NCBI GenBank assembly: GCA_018609785.1
Contig: JAHEOE010000109.1
Location: 1-6,883, forward strand
Origin: Minisyncoccota bacterium
GTDB lineage: Bacteria > Patescibacteriota > Minisyncoccia > SW-4-49-11
Direction: 5' to 3'
DNA length: 6,883 nucleotides
A program made the position numbers and the translations under genes. The notes under the pieces were generated by a model, which saw only the letters and a program-made list of their open reading frames with translations, was not told the origin of the DNA and ran no database searches. This document shows, one piece after another, positions 6,248 to 6,883 of the stretch. Numbering within the stretch: the stretch's first letter is position 1; each line of letters starts with the position of its first letter.

Positions 6248-6256
6248 TGTGAATGT
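6248..6256 (-). promoter_or_regulatory. Conserved leader box, copy 3 (M16-A)
   Basis: ACATTCACA on the - strand, 8 nt after the -10 element, matching copies 1 and 2 in both sequence and position. Confidence 0.6.
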
Positions 6257-6264
6257 GCATCTAC

Positions 6265-6293
6265 ATCCTATCTCTTAACAACCCGTGTGTCAA
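6265..6293 (-). promoter_or_regulatory. Sigma70-type promoter of M16-A
   Basis: TTGACA (6293-6288) and TAGGAT (6270-6265) on the - strand with a 17-bp spacer, the same geometry as the other two M16 promoters. The predicted leader before the TTG at 6227 is about 31 nt. Confidence 0.82.
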
Positions 6294-6389
6294 TATAATC
6301 TGAATAGAATGCATCTCAAAAGCCTTTTCTTTCTTATGAATATGCTATATAGCCACGAAATCTCCTGTTCCTCGATATCTGTACGGTCA

Positions 6390-6417
6390 CGTAAAAAACA
6401 CTGACGTGTTTTTTACG
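6390..6417. repeat. Perfect 12-bp inverted repeat, possible bidirectional terminator
   Basis: CGTAAAAAACAC (6390-6401) and GTGTTTTTTACG (6406-6417) are perfect reverse complements around a TGAC loop. Each strand places six T in the 3' arm after a GTG/CAC core. That resembles an A-tract/T-tract terminator working in either direction, although the G+C part of the stem is short. Confidence 0.6.
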
Positions 6418-6434
6418 GCTTTCTTGCGAAAGCC
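6417..6434. repeat. 7-bp hairpin adjoining the 12-bp palindrome
   Basis: GGCTTTC (6417-6423) and GAAAGCC (6428-6434) pair perfectly around TTGC. On the + strand TATTTT follows, so it could act as a weak + strand terminator. It shares base 6417 with the preceding inverted repeat, making a two-hairpin cluster. Confidence 0.45.
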
Positions 6435-6465
6435 TATTTTCATGGGGACTGCCGTGTCGACGAAT

Positions 6466-6509
6466 CCTCCTTTCCCTTCGGGCTTTTCCTCCTTTAAAAA
6501 GGAGGAAAA
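6466..6509. repeat. CCTCCTTT/AAAGGAGG palindromic element
   Basis: TTTTCCTCCTTT (6484-6495) and AAAGGAGGAAAA (6498-6509) are perfect 12-bp complements separated by AA. A second CCTCCTTT stands in direct orientation at 6466-6473, and a small CCC-TTC-GGG hairpin (6474-6482) lies between. The element could fold in two mutually exclusive ways. It resembles short interspersed palindromic repeats of bacterial intergenic DNA; whether it recurs in this genome cannot be seen here. Confidence 0.5.
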
Positions 6510-6645
6510 CACAGAAATTGCCGTGTTGCTATATAACACTCTAAAAAAGTAAGATAGGCCGTGTCCTCCTCTTTTTAAAGATCACATATTTGTTCGAGCA
6601 TCCTTTGAACGTCGCCGTGGCAGTCCTCTGGAAATAGGAAGCTGT

Positions 6646-6870
6646 TCAAATTTCGATAAAGAGGAGGTGACCCGTAAGGGGCGGAGGAGTGATCTCTACT
6701 TTTGAGATGATCGTTAGTATCTCTTTGACCTGATCGCCCGTGTCCGCTACAGTGAAGAGTACGTAACCGAACACTATGCCATCTCGAATACAAACATTTT
6801 TGCAAGGCTTGGTTATGGGGGCCACGGAAGTTATTCCCGGGGTGAGCAGTTCCACCTTGGCCTTGGTCAT
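6646..6870 (-). CDS. Small hypothetical protein, possibly frameshifted or not a gene
   Basis: This 74-residue frame has the composition of a plausible protein: hydrophobic segments such as GIVFGYVLF at 31-39 and VKEILTIISKVEI at 48-60. I recognise no family. An in-frame TAA sits 6 nt before the ATG, so it cannot extend upstream. No Shine-Dalgarno is visible in the short sequence remaining before the window edge. After its TGA, another frame continues for about 25 codons to a TAA ending at 6575, with protein-like residues (FLFPEDCHGD, then QRMLEQICDL). The real gene may therefore be one longer frame broken by a frameshift near 6646-6660, or the region may be decayed. It points the same way as the M16 genes but is separated from them by about 350 bp of hairpins and by the M16-A promoter, so a functional link is unsupported. 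Confidence 0.3.
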   Translation of the reverse strand: MTKAKVELLTPGITSVAPITKPCKNVCIRDGIVFGYVLFTVADTGDQVKEILTIISKVEITPPPLTGHLLFIEI

Positions 6871-6883
6871 GGGAATTTACGAG

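Larger units (their letters stand above)
6294..6645. other. Non-coding, palindrome-rich intergenic stretch
   Basis: No gene with a supported start is visible here. It holds the inverted repeats listed separately, the 10-bp palindrome GCTATATAGC (6344-6353), and three copies of GCCGTGT (6451-6457, 6520-6526, 6558-6564). GGAGG or CCTCC occurs repeatedly. A 41-codon frame on the - strand (6512-6387) runs straight through the hairpins and has no ribosome binding site, so it is not called. Confidence 0.6.

Noticed and set aside
6387..6512. A 41-codon frame with a GTG start on the - strand.
   Set aside because: It reads through three perfect inverted repeats and has no ribosome binding site, so it is more likely a product of repeat composition.
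6575..6883. A long open frame on the - strand overlapping the small ORF and open to the right edge.
   Set aside because: Most of it is rich in His, Arg, Ser and Gly, as expected of a shadow frame. Only the last ~25 codons look protein-like, so it is treated as a possible frameshift tail.

Overview
The window carries part of a compact bacterial genome. It holds the 3' part of a family A DNA polymerase gene (polA, + strand), a convergent elongation factor P gene (efp, - strand), and then a block of three tandem M16-family (insulinase/pitrilysin-like) metallopeptidase paralogs, all on the - strand. Beyond them lies a palindrome-rich intergenic region and one weak small ORF at the right edge. Compact two-domain M16 proteins without signal peptides, TTG starts, TAA stops, short intergenic gaps and the style of PolA and EF-P suggest a Patescibacteria/CPR-type bacterium. 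That assignment is an impression from the protein sequences, not a demonstrated placement.

Layout: 3-1322 is the PolA C-terminus (end of the 3'-5' exonuclease domain plus the whole polymerase domain, open at the left edge). 1323-1476 is a convergent spacer. 1477-2034 (-) is efp. 2151-3419 (-), 3549-4829 (-) and 4941-6227 (-) are the M16 paralogs, called here M16-C, M16-B and M16-A in transcription order A, B, C. 6294-6575 contains several perfect inverted repeats and no convincing gene. 6646-6870 (-) is a possible small ORF of unknown function.

The most striking content is the M16 block. Each paralog is a self-contained cassette. It has a sigma70-type promoter with exactly 17 bp between -35 and -10, an identical 9-nt leader box (ACATTCACA) just after the -10, a ribosome binding site and its own intrinsic terminator. 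Two of the terminators share 33 identical bases, and two of the ribosome binding site/TTG start regions share 15 identical bases. The proteins themselves are strongly diverged. Their active-site residues are partitioned: M16-A keeps the HxxEH zinc motif but has lost the C-terminal Arg/Tyr pair, M16-B has lost HxxEH but keeps Arg/Tyr, and M16-C keeps both. In known M16B heterodimers one subunit supplies the zinc site and the other the Arg/Tyr pair. The block is therefore predicted to encode an A/B heterodimeric cytoplasmic peptidase plus a self-sufficient homodimeric one (C), apparently co-regulated. The substrate is unknown; no precursor peptide or transporter is visible in the window.
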